DNA of 64,000 nucleotides from Ruminobacter amylophilus. Its GTDB lineage: Bacteria; Pseudomonadota; Gammaproteobacteria; Enterobacterales; Succinivibrionaceae. Under the pieces are notes generated by a model, which was given only the letters and a program-made list of their open reading frames with translations, did not search any database and had not been told where the DNA came from. Shown here piece by piece: positions 54,681-64,000 of this stretch. The stretch covers positions 1 through 64,000 of the forward strand of contig NZ_FOXF01000009.1 in assembly GCF_900115655.1 (NCBI RefSeq), given 5' to 3'. Within the stretch, counting starts at the first letter, position 1. Each line of letters opens with the position of its first letter. Made by a program: the position numbers and the translations under genes.

Positions 54681-56525
54681 ATGAAGTCTTTTATTATCCT
54701 GCCGTTAATGATAATGCTGGGCATTATTCTGCTGACAGGGCCTAAGGCCTCTGCGGATGCCGGTATGACACAGGACAGTCTGATATACTGCTCAGAAAAA
54801 AACATTTCTCATATGAACCCTCAGCGGCATCCGATTTCCTCAATGGCCTCCTCCATTTCCTTTGCCGTATATGACCGTCTGCTGAGCATTGATCCGCAGA
54901 CAAAATCCACTAGAAGTTCCATCGGCACCCTGGAAAAAATTTATCAGAACGACACCGTATACGTTTTTAATATTGCAAAGGATATTTCGTTCCAGTCAAA
55001 CCAGTTCTTCACTCCAACCAGAAAACTCAACGCTGAAGATGTTGCGTTCAGTTTTGACCGAATGATTAACAAGGATAATCCTTTCTACAGACCTATTGAA
55101 GATTTTCCGTACATATCTCATATGGATATCGTGAATAATCTGATAAGCGTAAAAGCCGTCGGTCCGTACAAGGTTGAATTCAAAGTCAAACAGCCAACAA
55201 ACCTTCTTCAGCCGTTTCTTGCCACCGACAACTCAGTAATTCTCAGCAAGGAATATGCCGATACCATAATTAAAAAGAACCTTCCCATAGATACCATCGA
55301 TCACTATGCAATCGGATCCGGCCCGTATCAGCTGAACACTTTTGTCAGGGGCAGATATGCCAAACTGAAAAAATTTTATGATTATCACGGTCCGAAACCG
55401 CAGGTTCAGAATCTGATTCTGACCAATTCATACAGAGCAAACAAGCTTCTGTACAAACTTTTTACCGGCGAATGCCACATCATCAGTAATCCTACAGCCA
55501 GCCAGATGAGTTTTCTGCAGAAGGTTCCAGAGGATTTCAACATCCTTCAGAAAAACACCATTAACGGCACCTTTATAATCTATAACACGAAGAAACCTTA
55601 TCTGAGCACGGGAGCCCTCAGAAGAACACTGTCATCAATGTTCAGTCTGGAAGAACTGAACAGTACCGTTTTCTTTGATCAGGGGCATTACATTGTCGAA
55701 CTGTTCGATGAAAAACCTGCCAATTTTCTGAAAATTCAGAATAACTCCCCTTCGCCTGCTACCGGATCTTCCTCCATAGATGATGTGGAAAAGGAACTGC
55801 TCGGAGAGAACGTAAGCAAACCGCTGGTACACGAAAGATCCGACAAGTTCGTCAATCAGTTTAATGAAGATATTCCTGAATACGCCATTCCTAAAAAAGA
55901 GATTCCAGAACCAGGATACGAACTGTTTGCTCACGTACTGACAAGAGATGAATATCTTGAAGCCTATGAAACGCTTAAGCAGCAGGAAATTGAAATCACC
56001 ATATTCCAGTCTAACGTGATTTCCAATACCGCCCACTCCAAGATTGCCCAGTTTCTCAAATCAAATTTTGAAAAAAAGGGAATCAAAGCCAGAATTAAGA
56101 CATACAGAACAAATCAGGGACAGAACAGACTTAAAAAGGGACTGTTTGACATCGCCATCGTAAACGTATACTCAGATTCAGAAAGTCTTATCTATCAGAT
56201 GATTTCCTGCAGAAAAAACAACCGCAGACGCTCATCACTGAATTCAAACATCAGCTATACCGGAAATTACACCGGCTGGTGCAATGATACTCTGGAAAAC
56301 ATGTACGAGGATCTTTCTTACCTTGATAAGAACGATCCCGACGCCATACGTCTGCAGAAGTACATTATGAACATACTGGTAAACGAAATGCCGGTATATC
56401 CGCTCATATACAACATTAATCTGTTCGTGGCCATGGAATACATTAAAGGACTCGAACCAACCCCTTACGGCGGTGTATCCTTTATCAACGCCTATATTGA
56501 AAAAAACAGGGGGACTGATAAATGA
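54681..56525 (+). CDS. sapA: SapA, periplasmic peptide-binding protein of the Sap transporter
   Basis: A 614-residue family 5 solute-binding protein (DppA/OppA type). The start at 54681 gives a clean signal peptide (MKSFIILPLM... cleaved near ASA); an ATG 18 bp upstream is possible. SxISFAVYDRLLSIDP, LNAEDVAFSFDRMINKDNPF and AIGSGPYQL are family marks. It is longer than the E. coli protein (547) because of a polar insert at about 355-430 (PSPATGSSS... to EIPEPGYEL). SapA binds antimicrobial peptides and possibly heme in some pathogens. sapB overlaps it by 4 bp. Confidence 0.88.
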   Translation: MKSFIILPLMIMLGIILLTGPKASADAGMTQDSLIYCSEKNISHMNPQRHPISSMASSISFAVYDRLLSIDPQTKSTRSSIGTLEKIYQNDTVYVFNIAKDISFQSNQFFTPTRKLNAEDVAFSFDRMINKDNPFYRPIEDFPYISHMDIVNNLISVKAVGPYKVEFKVKQPTNLLQPFLATDNSVILSKEYADTIIKKNLPIDTIDHYAIGSGPYQLNTFVRGRYAKLKKFYDYHGPKPQVQNLILTNSYRANKLLYKLFTGECHIISNPTASQMSFLQKVPEDFNILQKNTINGTFIIYNTKKPYLSTGALRRTLSSMFSLEELNSTVFFDQGHYIVELFDEKPANFLKIQNNSPSPATGSSSIDDVEKELLGENVSKPLVHERSDKFVNQFNEDIPEYAIPKKEIPEPGYELFAHVLTRDEYLEAYETLKQQEIEITIFQSNVISNTAHSKIAQFLKSNFEKKGIKARIKTYRTNQGQNRLKKGLFDIAIVNVYSDSESLIYQMISCRKNNRRRSSLNSNISYTGNYTGWCNDTLENMYEDLSYLDKNDPDAIRLQKYIMNILVNEMPVYPLIYNINLFVAMEYIKGLEPTPYGGVSFINAYIEKNRGTDK

Positions 56526-57463
56526 TTGAGTTCATTTTCAAAAAGATGCAGCTTTTTCTGATCACCATGTTTATTCTGACTCTGATCCTTTTCTGGGCTC
56601 ATATCAGACTCGGCGACCTGGAAATCAACAGAATAGTTCCCGACTACATTCATTATGCGACAGACCTCATCACCTTAAAATTCGGAAACAGCAGTGAAAG
56701 CGGCATGCCTATTATCGAAGAAATGAAGCTGTTCTTTCCCCCTACCGTTGAACTCCTGCTGCTGTCGCTGGTAATATCGTTCGGCTTCGGTATCTTTCTG
56801 GGAATAGTAGGCGGTCTGAACCATCACAGTTTTACAGATAAATGCATCTACGGATACTGTCTGCTGAGCAGTTCGGTTCCCGTATACTGGAGTGCACAGA
56901 TTTTTATTCTGCTGTTCTGCATTTACATAAAAATATTTCCGACAAGCGGTAATATATCACTGCTCTACGACGTTCCCAGATACAGCGGATTCATGACCAT
57001 CGATGTAATCATCTACGGAAACTACGACGTATTTATGGACATGCTCAAGCATCTGGCCCTGCCACTGACGGCACTGAGTATAGTGCCTTGTGCAACATTC
57101 GCCAGAATCACCCGCAGAGCTACAATAAATCTTACTCAGAAATACTTTATAAAAGCGGCATACTGCCGCGGTGAAAGCAAGTTTGACATCGGTGTTCATC
57201 ATGTACTGAGAAACATTCTTCCGGACATTATCCAGAAACTGAATATTATTATCTGCAATCTGTACTCCAGCTGCATCCTTGTGGAAGTTATATTTGAATG
57301 GCCGGGTACCGGACTGTGGATTACCCAGAGTATTTCAAACTCTGACGGCAGAATCATTGAGGCAACTACCTTTGTGCTGGGAACCAGCTTCCTGATACTG
57401 AACATAACCCTGGATATTCTCAGTACCCTGGTAATCAACCGAACCCGTTTAACACACAGCTGA
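56522..57463 (+). CDS. sapB: SapB, permease subunit
   Basis: A 313-residue ABC permease of the OppB/DppB type (E. coli SapB 321). An N-terminal helix (about 8-28) and five more follow; FARITRRATINLTQKYFIKAAYCRGES is the cytoplasmic EAA-type loop that docks the ATPase, and VEVIFEWPGTGLWI is typical near the end. Its ATG overlaps the sapA stop (ATGA). Confidence 0.93.
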   Translation: MIEFIFKKMQLFLITMFILTLILFWAHIRLGDLEINRIVPDYIHYATDLITLKFGNSSESGMPIIEEMKLFFPPTVELLLLSLVISFGFGIFLGIVGGLNHHSFTDKCIYGYCLLSSSVPVYWSAQIFILLFCIYIKIFPTSGNISLLYDVPRYSGFMTIDVIIYGNYDVFMDMLKHLALPLTALSIVPCATFARITRRATINLTQKYFIKAAYCRGESKFDIGVHHVLRNILPDIIQKLNIIICNLYSSCILVEVIFEWPGTGLWITQSISNSDGRIIEATTFVLGTSFLILNITLDILSTLVINRTRLTHS

Positions 57464-57479
57464 TAACACAGGAACCGCC

Positions 57480-58379
57480 ATGTTTGATTTAAACAGAGAA
57501 GCAAAAGAGCTCCAGTCTGACAAGGACATAGCCTGGCAGATATACAAAAAGAGCACTACGGATGTAATCGGTCTCTACACACTGGTTCTCTGTATCTGTG
57601 TTATTTTCATTCTGCCTCTGTGCGTCAACTTTGACCCGCTGACTCAGAATGTGGCCGAAAGACTGCTGCCTCCGTCATGGAGTGACAGAGGTAACCTGCA
57701 TCACTTTCTGGGTACGGATGAATTCGGTCGAGACTTCCTTTCCCGACTGATGATCGGCGCTCAGAACACCACCAAATACGCCTTCCTGGCATGCACTGTT
57801 TCCATGATTGTGGGAACCTGCTTCGGACTTTCAAGTGCCATGTCCCGGCGCAGAGCGCAGAAAAGCGTGCTTCACCATATATTCGATATTCTGTTTTCCA
57901 TACCGTCCATCCTGATAGCCCTTATTACCATCGGCATACTTGGCCCCAGTCTTCCCCACGCGGCCCTGGCAATAGGCATATCCCTGCTGCCGAGATTTAT
58001 TCATGAATCATATCATGCTGCCCAGACTGAGCTGGAAAAGGAATACGTGCGTACGGAAATCGCCGAAGGTTCTTCCAGAATGCATCTTTCCTTAACAACC
58101 ATTCTGCCGAACATAATGAGTACCATTATCTCCAACATGTCTCAGGGGCTTTCCATCGCCATCATGGACATAGCCGCGGTCGGTTACCTCGGTTTCGGAG
58201 CCCAGCCGCCTACTCCGGAACTCGGAAACATGCTGGCATCAGGCATAGACATCATCTACATAAGCACTTCCAAAGCAATTATTCCGGGAGTGGCAATGAT
58301 TGTACTCATTTCATCCATTCAGCTGGTGGGTCACGGTATCTGCCGCGTTCTGAACACGGGGGTGTCTGATGCTGCTTGA
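57480..58379 (+). CDS. sapC: SapC, permease subunit
   Basis: A 299-residue OppC/DppC-type permease (E. coli SapC 296). LGTDEFGRDFLSRLMIGA, an OppC hallmark, lies after the first helix; EKEYVRTEIAEGSSRMHL is the ATPase-docking loop. About six membrane helices. It starts 16 bp after sapB and overlaps sapD by 11 bp. Confidence 0.93.
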   Translation: MFDLNREAKELQSDKDIAWQIYKKSTTDVIGLYTLVLCICVIFILPLCVNFDPLTQNVAERLLPPSWSDRGNLHHFLGTDEFGRDFLSRLMIGAQNTTKYAFLACTVSMIVGTCFGLSSAMSRRRAQKSVLHHIFDILFSIPSILIALITIGILGPSLPHAALAIGISLLPRFIHESYHAAQTELEKEYVRTEIAEGSSRMHLSLTTILPNIMSTIISNMSQGLSIAIMDIAAVGYLGFGAQPPTPELGNMLASGIDIIYISTSKAIIPGVAMIVLISSIQLVGHGICRVLNTGVSDAA

Positions 58380-59370
58380 TATCCGAAATCTTACCATTCT
58401 GCTTAGAAATGAAACGTCATATGTTCAGGTATGCAAAAACTTTGACCTGATGATAAATGACGGGGAAATCTGCAGTCTTGTAGGCAGTTCAGGCTCCGGC
58501 AAGAGTCTGATTATCAAGGCCATCATGGGAATGTACGGTCATGACATGAAGGTTACCGTGGACTACTTTAAATTCAGGGACATGGATCTTACAAACCTCA
58601 GCGTCAGCGAACGCCGTAAGATACTCAGCAAAGAGGTGGGCATCATCTTTCAGGAGGCGAGAGCCAGCCTGGATCCGGAACTGCCTATCGGTGTGCAGAT
58701 GAGAGCATCTCTGAACAACAGCTGTTTTGACGATAAATGGTACCGCTGGCCGTTCTGGAGATTCAGAGCGGTTAACAATATTCTGCACAAGGTAGGCATC
58801 AAAAACACCAAACCGGTATTAAGATCCCTGCCGTATCAGCTTTCCGAGGTTCTCTGTCAGAAGATAATCATAGCCATGGCTCTGTCCAGAAAACCGAAAC
58901 TGCTGATTGCCGACTCCCCCATCAGCGGTATGACCAGTACGTCACAGGTACAGATTCTCAAACTGTTCCACAGCTATATTGAAAACAATAACGGCACTTT
59001 GCTGTATATAACCAATGACCTGGGACCGGCCTCCAATCTGATGGATAACATAAAAATGCTCTACTGCGGCCAGATTGTTGAAAGCGGTCCGAAAGAACAG
59101 GTTATCAACTCCCCTCATCACCCGTTCACCCAGTCAATGATTAATGCCATTCCTGAATTCAACCGTCAGGTAAAAGTAAAAATGAAACTGGACGTATTGA
59201 GAGGTGACCCGCCGGAGTTTACCCAGACACCTATCGGATGTCCGCTGGGACCGAGATGTCCTCACGCGGATCGCGAATGCAACACCATGCCGCCTGTAGT
59301 CAAGACCAAGAACGGTTTCTTCAGATGTTATTATCCTTTGAATATGGAGAAGGAAAATGAGTCAAAATAA
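58369..59370 (+). CDS. sapD: SapD, ABC ATPase lacking catalytic Glu and switch His
   Basis: A 333-residue ATPase (E. coli SapD 330) with the C-terminal oligopeptide-transporter extension CPLGPRCPHADREC. The Walker A GSSGSGKS (39-46) and Q-loop FQE are intact. But the Walker B is LLIADS: Ser183 stands where the catalytic Glu should be, and the switch His is Asn216 (ITNDLG; E. coli ISHDLQ). The signature is LSEVLCQK. So ATP binding seems kept and hydrolysis lost or very slow. E. coli SapD also supports Trk potassium uptake, where ATP binding may suffice. Confidence 0.92.
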   Translation: MLLDIRNLTILLRNETSYVQVCKNFDLMINDGEICSLVGSSGSGKSLIIKAIMGMYGHDMKVTVDYFKFRDMDLTNLSVSERRKILSKEVGIIFQEARASLDPELPIGVQMRASLNNSCFDDKWYRWPFWRFRAVNNILHKVGIKNTKPVLRSLPYQLSEVLCQKIIIAMALSRKPKLLIADSPISGMTSTSQVQILKLFHSYIENNNGTLLYITNDLGPASNLMDNIKMLYCGQIVESGPKEQVINSPHHPFTQSMINAIPEFNRQVKVKMKLDVLRGDPPEFTQTPIGCPLGPRCPHADRECNTMPPVVKTKNGFFRCYYPLNMEKENESK

Positions 59371-60163
59371 GCATATTCCTTTACTTCAGGTAAGCAATCT
59401 GGGAGCCACCATTCGCAACCGCAAGTATCTGTTTTTTCACAAAAAGATTGATATACTGAAGAATATCAGCTTCACACTGGAACAGAATCAGACTCTGGTA
59501 CTGATTGGTGATGCAGGCTCCGGAAAATCAACACTGCTGAAAATTCTGAATAATCCGTACATATCGCATACGGGAGAAATTCTCGTTCACGGAAAACCGT
59601 TAAGGGATTACGAACGAAGAGACAGAATAAGCTTTATCCAACTGCTGTCATCCGACTATGAAAATGCGGTAAATCCGCATAAACGAGTCAATTTCATTCT
59701 TGAACAGCCGCTCAAACTCAATACCGATTACTCGGCGGTTCAGAGGGATTATCGTGTAGACCAGATGCTTGAATATGTCGGCCTGTCCTCCACCATAAAA
59801 TACAATTATCCCGGCTTTCTGACATCAAATCAGCTGCTGAGACTCGCTTTTGCCAGAGCGCTTATCATGGAACCGGAAATTCTGCTGGTTGACTCAAATA
59901 TTGAAAAGCTGGATGCACAGCTGCGTTCACACTGTCTGAACCTTCTGATGGACTGTCAGCAGGAAAAGAAAACAGCTCTCATCATCTGTCTCAATGACAT
60001 CGGTCTTATCAAGCACATTGCCGACAATATTCTGGTACTGAGTCACGGCAACCAGGAAGACTACGGCAATGCAAAGTTTATTATCAGCAAGCCTGAAAAG
60101 GAAATCACCAAAAGACTGATTCAGGACTACAACAACGAATACAGAATAAGACCGGAAAGATAA
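59357..60163 (+). CDS. sapF: SapF, ABC ATPase lacking catalytic Glu and switch His
   Basis: A 268-residue ATPase, exactly the E. coli SapF length. Walker A GDAGSGKS (51-58) is intact. Walker B is LLVDS with Ser180 replacing Glu; the switch position is Asn213 (CLNDIG; E. coli TQHIG); the signature is degenerate (LTSNQLLRL). These are the same two substitutions as in SapD. It overlaps sapD by 14 bp, completing sapABCDF in E. coli order. The 5'-nucleotidase gene starts 52 bp later on the same strand. Confidence 0.92.
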   Translation: MSQNKHIPLLQVSNLGATIRNRKYLFFHKKIDILKNISFTLEQNQTLVLIGDAGSGKSTLLKILNNPYISHTGEILVHGKPLRDYERRDRISFIQLLSSDYENAVNPHKRVNFILEQPLKLNTDYSAVQRDYRVDQMLEYVGLSSTIKYNYPGFLTSNQLLRLAFARALIMEPEILLVDSNIEKLDAQLRSHCLNLLMDCQQEKKTALIICLNDIGLIKHIADNILVLSHGNQEDYGNAKFIISKPEKEITKRLIQDYNNEYRIRPER

Positions 60164-60215
60164 GCCGCTGAACCGGTAGTCTGTCAACTGCCATTAAAGG
60201 AGACAAAACCCTCAT

Positions 60216-61991
60216 ATGAAAAATTCCTCACGATATGCAATGCTGAGCCTGCTGATTATAACGGCACTCTCCGGATGCAGCAGTCACAGCGATAAAAAGC
60301 CCCCCCTTTCGGATGAAAATTTTGAGCTGGAAATTCTCCATGTCAACGACCTGCATTCCTACACCGATCCCGTAAGCATAGGTATCAATACTCCGAAAGG
60401 AATGATTAAGGTTGACGTCGGCGGTGCCGAAGCCCTGAAATCCGTTGTTGAAGAAAGGAAACGGCAGAATCCGGATCTTATTGTGATTTCGGCAGGAGAT
60501 CAGATTACAGGCAACGCACTGAACTATGATACGTTTCACGGAGAAAGTGACGCCGTACTTCACGGTCTTTTACACACGGACTACTACATGCTGGGAAATC
60601 ATGAATTTGACCACGGAGGGGACGGCATTGAAACCTTCATGAATTTCATGAAACATTACAGTCCCCAGAGCCTGATGATAAATTCGGATATGACCGCAGC
60701 ACCGGACAGCAAAGTGACTGACAGAGGATTATCCTCCCATATCCGAAAAGTATCAGGAAAAAACGTAGCCTTCTATGCCGTAACCAACGAAAGCAAAATT
60801 GTAAGAAGTTCATCCCCCGAAGAAGGAATGAGCTTTAAAAAGACGGTTCCGACCATCAACGAACTAACATCTGAAAATGCTGACAGAGCGGATATCCATA
60901 TTCTGATTACACATCAGGGGATTACTTCGGATAAGACCAATGCATCCCTGCTTAATGATGTAGATATCATTATCGGAGGAGATTCTCATACCCTGTGCGG
61001 TAATTTTTCAGACAAGGGAATTTCGGTGGACTGTCCTTATCCGATAACGGCAACCAATGCCTCCGGGCATAGAATCTGTATTGTGCAGGCGTACGAATAC
61101 GGCAAGGTCATCGGGGATCTGAAGGTTACCTTTGACGGACACGGCAATGTACTGCAGTGCGGAGGTACTCCGGTTATGCCTCTGTGGACCGATACCGCAG
61201 AACCTCATAAAAACAGTACACTGTCAAAAGAAGAGGCTGTTGAGGAAGCCGGCCGTCTGCCGAATCTGCCGGAATCTCCCTACATAAGTGCCTCTAAGAA
61301 TAATGAAGCGACAGCCACCCTTAAATCATACAGGGATGTTCTTGAAACCAGAAAGAAGGTTATCGGCAGATCACCGAGAGACTTCTGCAATACCAGATAC
61401 CCTTATGCCTACTGCAACATAAAAGGCAAAAGCAATCCGTACGGTTCTGAAACCTGTCAGACTCTCGGTAAAGTCATTCTTGAAAACACCGGTGCCGACA
61501 TTTATCTGGTAAATTCAGGCATGTACAGAACCGACATCAGCAAAGGAGATTTTACTGAGGAGGATCTGCTGAACGTTACACCGTTCGGAAATGACGTTGT
61601 GGAAATTACAATGAGCGGAAAGGACATCTACGAAGTTCTCAACGATACCATGGAATTCGTCAATGAAGACCTTCAGTCCAGATCAGGCGGAGTACCGTGC
61701 GGATACGGCTTCAGTTACAGTCTTAGGGGAAAAGGCAAAACCCCTGTCTCCGACATCAGTATTCTGACACGCGAAGGCAGAGAGGAATCCCTGGACATGA
61801 ACAGAAACTACAGAGTACTGGTAACCACCTACATCCTGAAGGGAAAGGATGGCTACAGTCTGTTAAAAGGGAAAAAGCCTCTGAAAAACATCGGCAGTGA
61901 TGCAGATATCATCCGCAGTTATCTCAGGGATCACGCACTTCCTGATATTCCTGAAAACATCAGAACCATCAGATCCTTCTCTGCAGAATAA
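60216..61991 (+). CDS. 5'-nucleotidase/UshA-family lipoprotein
   Basis: A 591-residue two-domain phosphohydrolase. The signal peptide ends ITALSGC, so it is lipidated (E. coli UshA is soluble). The N-terminal metallophosphatase domain has LHVNDLHSY, ISAGDQITGNAL, LGNHEFDHG, ILITHQG and GGDSHT, giving all metal-site motifs. The C-terminal 5'-nucleotidase domain (about 385-580) has LVNSGMYRTDI and FGNDVVEITMSGKDI. It probably frees nucleosides from nucleotides or UDP-sugars in the periplasm. AAGGAG precedes the ATG. It may share the sap transcript. Confidence 0.9.
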   Translation: MKNSSRYAMLSLLIITALSGCSSHSDKKPPLSDENFELEILHVNDLHSYTDPVSIGINTPKGMIKVDVGGAEALKSVVEERKRQNPDLIVISAGDQITGNALNYDTFHGESDAVLHGLLHTDYYMLGNHEFDHGGDGIETFMNFMKHYSPQSLMINSDMTAAPDSKVTDRGLSSHIRKVSGKNVAFYAVTNESKIVRSSSPEEGMSFKKTVPTINELTSENADRADIHILITHQGITSDKTNASLLNDVDIIIGGDSHTLCGNFSDKGISVDCPYPITATNASGHRICIVQAYEYGKVIGDLKVTFDGHGNVLQCGGTPVMPLWTDTAEPHKNSTLSKEEAVEEAGRLPNLPESPYISASKNNEATATLKSYRDVLETRKKVIGRSPRDFCNTRYPYAYCNIKGKSNPYGSETCQTLGKVILENTGADIYLVNSGMYRTDISKGDFTEEDLLNVTPFGNDVVEITMSGKDIYEVLNDTMEFVNEDLQSRSGGVPCGYGFSYSLRGKGKTPVSDISILTREGREESLDMNRNYRVLVTTYILKGKDGYSLLKGKKPLKNIGSDADIIRSYLRDHALPDIPENIRTIRSFSAE

Positions 61992-62040
61992 CACTCCGTT
62001 TAAAAGGATACGGGCTTTCCGCCTGTATCCTTCCATATGA

Positions 62041-62074
62041 AAAGACCTGAAAACATCAGCTTTCAGGTCTTTTC
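62041..62074. terminator. bidirectional terminator between 5'-nucleotidase gene and adk
   Basis: AAAAGACCTGAAA (62041-62053) pairs with TTTCAGGTCTTTT (62062-62074). The genes converge here. An upstream stem (AGGATAC at about 62006-62012 with GTATCCT at 62024-62030) may add to it. Confidence 0.75.
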
Positions 62075-62096
62075 CGTTCAGTTATGACAGTCTGAA

Positions 62097-62756
<660 letters not shown>

Positions 62757-62846
62757 TTATCTGTAAAAAAATATGCGGAAAAATCCGCCGCAAAAAAACC
62801 TGTAACATTATAAGCAAATAGAGCCCTGCGTACAAGATATAAGGAA

Positions 62847-62870
62847 GGCCATACGGAAATCCGTACGGCC
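62847..62870 (-). terminator. htpG terminator
   Basis: A 10-bp stem (62847-62856 with 62861-62870, one G-U pair) and AAAT loop, followed on the minus strand by TTCCTTAT. It lies 35 bp past the htpG stop. Confidence 0.6.
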
Positions 62871-62904
62871 TCCTGCATTACAATGTTACCCGTAAACTGT
62901 CAGA

Positions 62905-64000
62905 TTAAGCCAGTAATAATGAATTTACCAGTTTAACGTAGGCAACAGGATCCTTGAGACCGCGCTGATCGGCAAGTAAAGCCTGATCCAGAACCAGGGT
63001 AGCCCAGTCCTTGAACTTGGCATCGTCTGCTTCAGCACTCATCTTCTTGATGATTGCATGATCAGGATTGATTTCAAGAACAAACTTTTCTTCCGGAAGC
63101 TTCTGACCGCTTGCTTCAAGAAGTCTGCGCATCTGAGCGGTTAACATGGCGTTACCTTCGCTGATTACACAGCTTGGGGTATCAACCAGACGGCCTGAAA
63201 CCTTAACTTCGCTGACTTCACCTGCAAGAGCGTTCTTGATTCTTTCAAGAAGATCCTTGTTTTCGGTAGCCTTGGCTTCCTGTTCTTCCTTTTCAGCCTT
63301 GTCTTCAAGTTCACCTAAATCAAGGTCTGCAGAACATACGTTGATGAACTTCTTGTCCTTGTATTCAGAAACCTGATTCATTACCCATTCATCTACACGT
63401 TCCCACATCAGCAGAACTTCAACACCCTTCTTCTTAAGGGTTTCAAGATATGGACTTGCAACGGCAGCCTGATATGATTCAGCTGTGATGAAGTAAATGT
63501 TCTTCTGCTTTTCAGGCATGCGTGAAATGTAGTCTTCAAGTGAAACATTCTGTTCACTGCCGGTATTGGCGGTTGAAGCGAATCTTAAAAGACCGAAGAT
63601 TTCATCACGGTTTTCGTAATCTTCAACCAGACCTTCCTTGAGCACTGAACCGAACTGAGCCCAGAAGGTTTCGTACTTGGTCTTGTCATCATCCTTGGCA
63701 AGCTTTGCAATCATCTGCAGAGCCTTCTTGGTGCATGCCTTCTTCAGCTGGGCACTGATCTTGTTGCTCTGAAGAATTTCACGAGATACGTTAAGAGGAA
63801 GATCGTTTGAATCAAGAACACCCTTAACAAAACGTAAATATCCAGGCATGAACTGATCAGCGTCATCCATGATGAACACACGCTGAACATACAGCTTCAG
63901 ACCGTGCTTCTGTTCTCTGTTGAACAGATCAAACGGAGCACGCTGAGGAATGTACATCAGGCTGGTGTACTCCTGACTGCCTTCAACCTTGTTATGAGTC
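62905..64000 (-). CDS. htpG: HtpG (Hsp90 chaperone), 3' part, cut by the window edge
   Basis: The C-terminal 365 or so codons of HtpG; the frame stays open to the window end, so the start lies beyond it. The segment HNKVEGSQEYTSL leads into YIPQRAPFDLFNREQKHGLKLYVQRVFIMDD, then SREILQSNKISAQLKKACTKKALQM, all close to E. coli HtpG. This covers the middle and C-terminal dimerisation domains. ATPase motifs of the N-terminal domain are outside the window. Confidence 0.96.
   Translation of the reverse strand, partial: THNKVEGSQEYTSLMYIPQRAPFDLFNREQKHGLKLYVQRVFIMDDADQFMPGYLRFVKGVLDSNDLPLNVSREILQSNKISAQLKKACTKKALQMIAKLAKDDDKTKYETFWAQFGSVLKEGLVEDYENRDEIFGLLRFASTANTGSEQNVSLEDYISRMPEKQKNIYFITAESYQAAVASPYLETLKKKGVEVLLMWERVDEWVMNQVSEYKDKKFINVCSADLDLGELEDKAEKEEQEAKATENKDLLERIKNALAGEVSEVKVSGRLVDTPSCVISEGNAMLTAQMRRLLEASGQKLPEEKFVLEINPDHAIIKKMSAEADDAKFKDWATLVLDQALLADQRGLKDPVAYVKLVNSLLLA

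Overview
The window looks like a chromosome segment of an anaerobic or microaerophilic gammaproteobacterium, probably in or near the Aeromonadales/Succinivibrionaceae. This rests on gene content and synteny only: accD-folC-dedD, htpG next to adk, thrS-infC-rpmI-rplT, cmoA-cmoB, a complete sapABCDF operon, heptose and dTDP-sugar genes, and a NIF-type nifU-nifS pair where most relatives use isc/suf. No rRNA, tRNA, CRISPR array or intact insertion sequence was recognised.

Layout. 0-11 kb: a LysR regulator; a 700-bp intergenic region with three consensus DnaA boxes and a candidate small RNA; orphan binding proteins ZnuA and MalE; an AEC transporter; pdxH, a NIF3-family gene, and the accD-folC-dedD block. 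11-13 kb: the serine/threonine symporter sstT. 12.9-20.1 kb: the most unusual region, a tandem array of six intact genes plus one decayed copy. Five of the six begin with the same CxxC-x10-CxxC zinc ribbon. All have membrane segments, and three (plus the decayed copy) end in a shared four-cysteine domain with fixed spacing. 20-23 kb: tadA, nifS, nifU. 23-29.5 kb: a DnaT-like gene, cmoA, cmoB, then a retropepsin-like lipoprotein, a 7TM transglutaminase-like protein and an ATP-grasp protein. 29.7-33.5 kb: dtd and the thrS-infC-rpmI-rplT operon, with an AUU start for infC and a tRNA-like operator before thrS. 34-41.5 kb: a MATE transporter, a Sel1/TPR-like protein, bamE, a lipoprotein, sseB, ppk1. 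41.7-45.1 kb: hldE (with a degenerate transferase domain), hldD and rmlA, for envelope sugars. 45.4-49.6 kb: an NfeD-flotillin cluster with a truncated second flotillin, then a membrane protein and dgkA. 49.8-54.0 kb: an AT-richer zone of broken genes: a YafY-type regulator fragment joined to a 5'-truncated tyrosine phosphatase, a frameshifted HTH gene, a phosphoethanolamine transferase with an in-frame TAG, and a frameshifted membrane protein. 54.7-62 kb: sapABCDF and a 5'-nucleotidase lipoprotein. 62-64 kb: adk and the 3' part of htpG.

Envelope functions recur: lipid A/heptose/dTDP-sugar genes, BamE, Sap, flotillin, DgkA, the zinc-ribbon membrane array and several lipoproteins. The strongest new leads are the zinc-ribbon/four-cysteine array, the loss of catalytic residues in both Sap ATPases and in the HldE transferase domain, the DnaA-box cluster, and the decaying accessory zone. 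Start codons were reassigned for several genes from ribosome-binding sites and family length. All family assignments come from reading the sequence, not from database searches.
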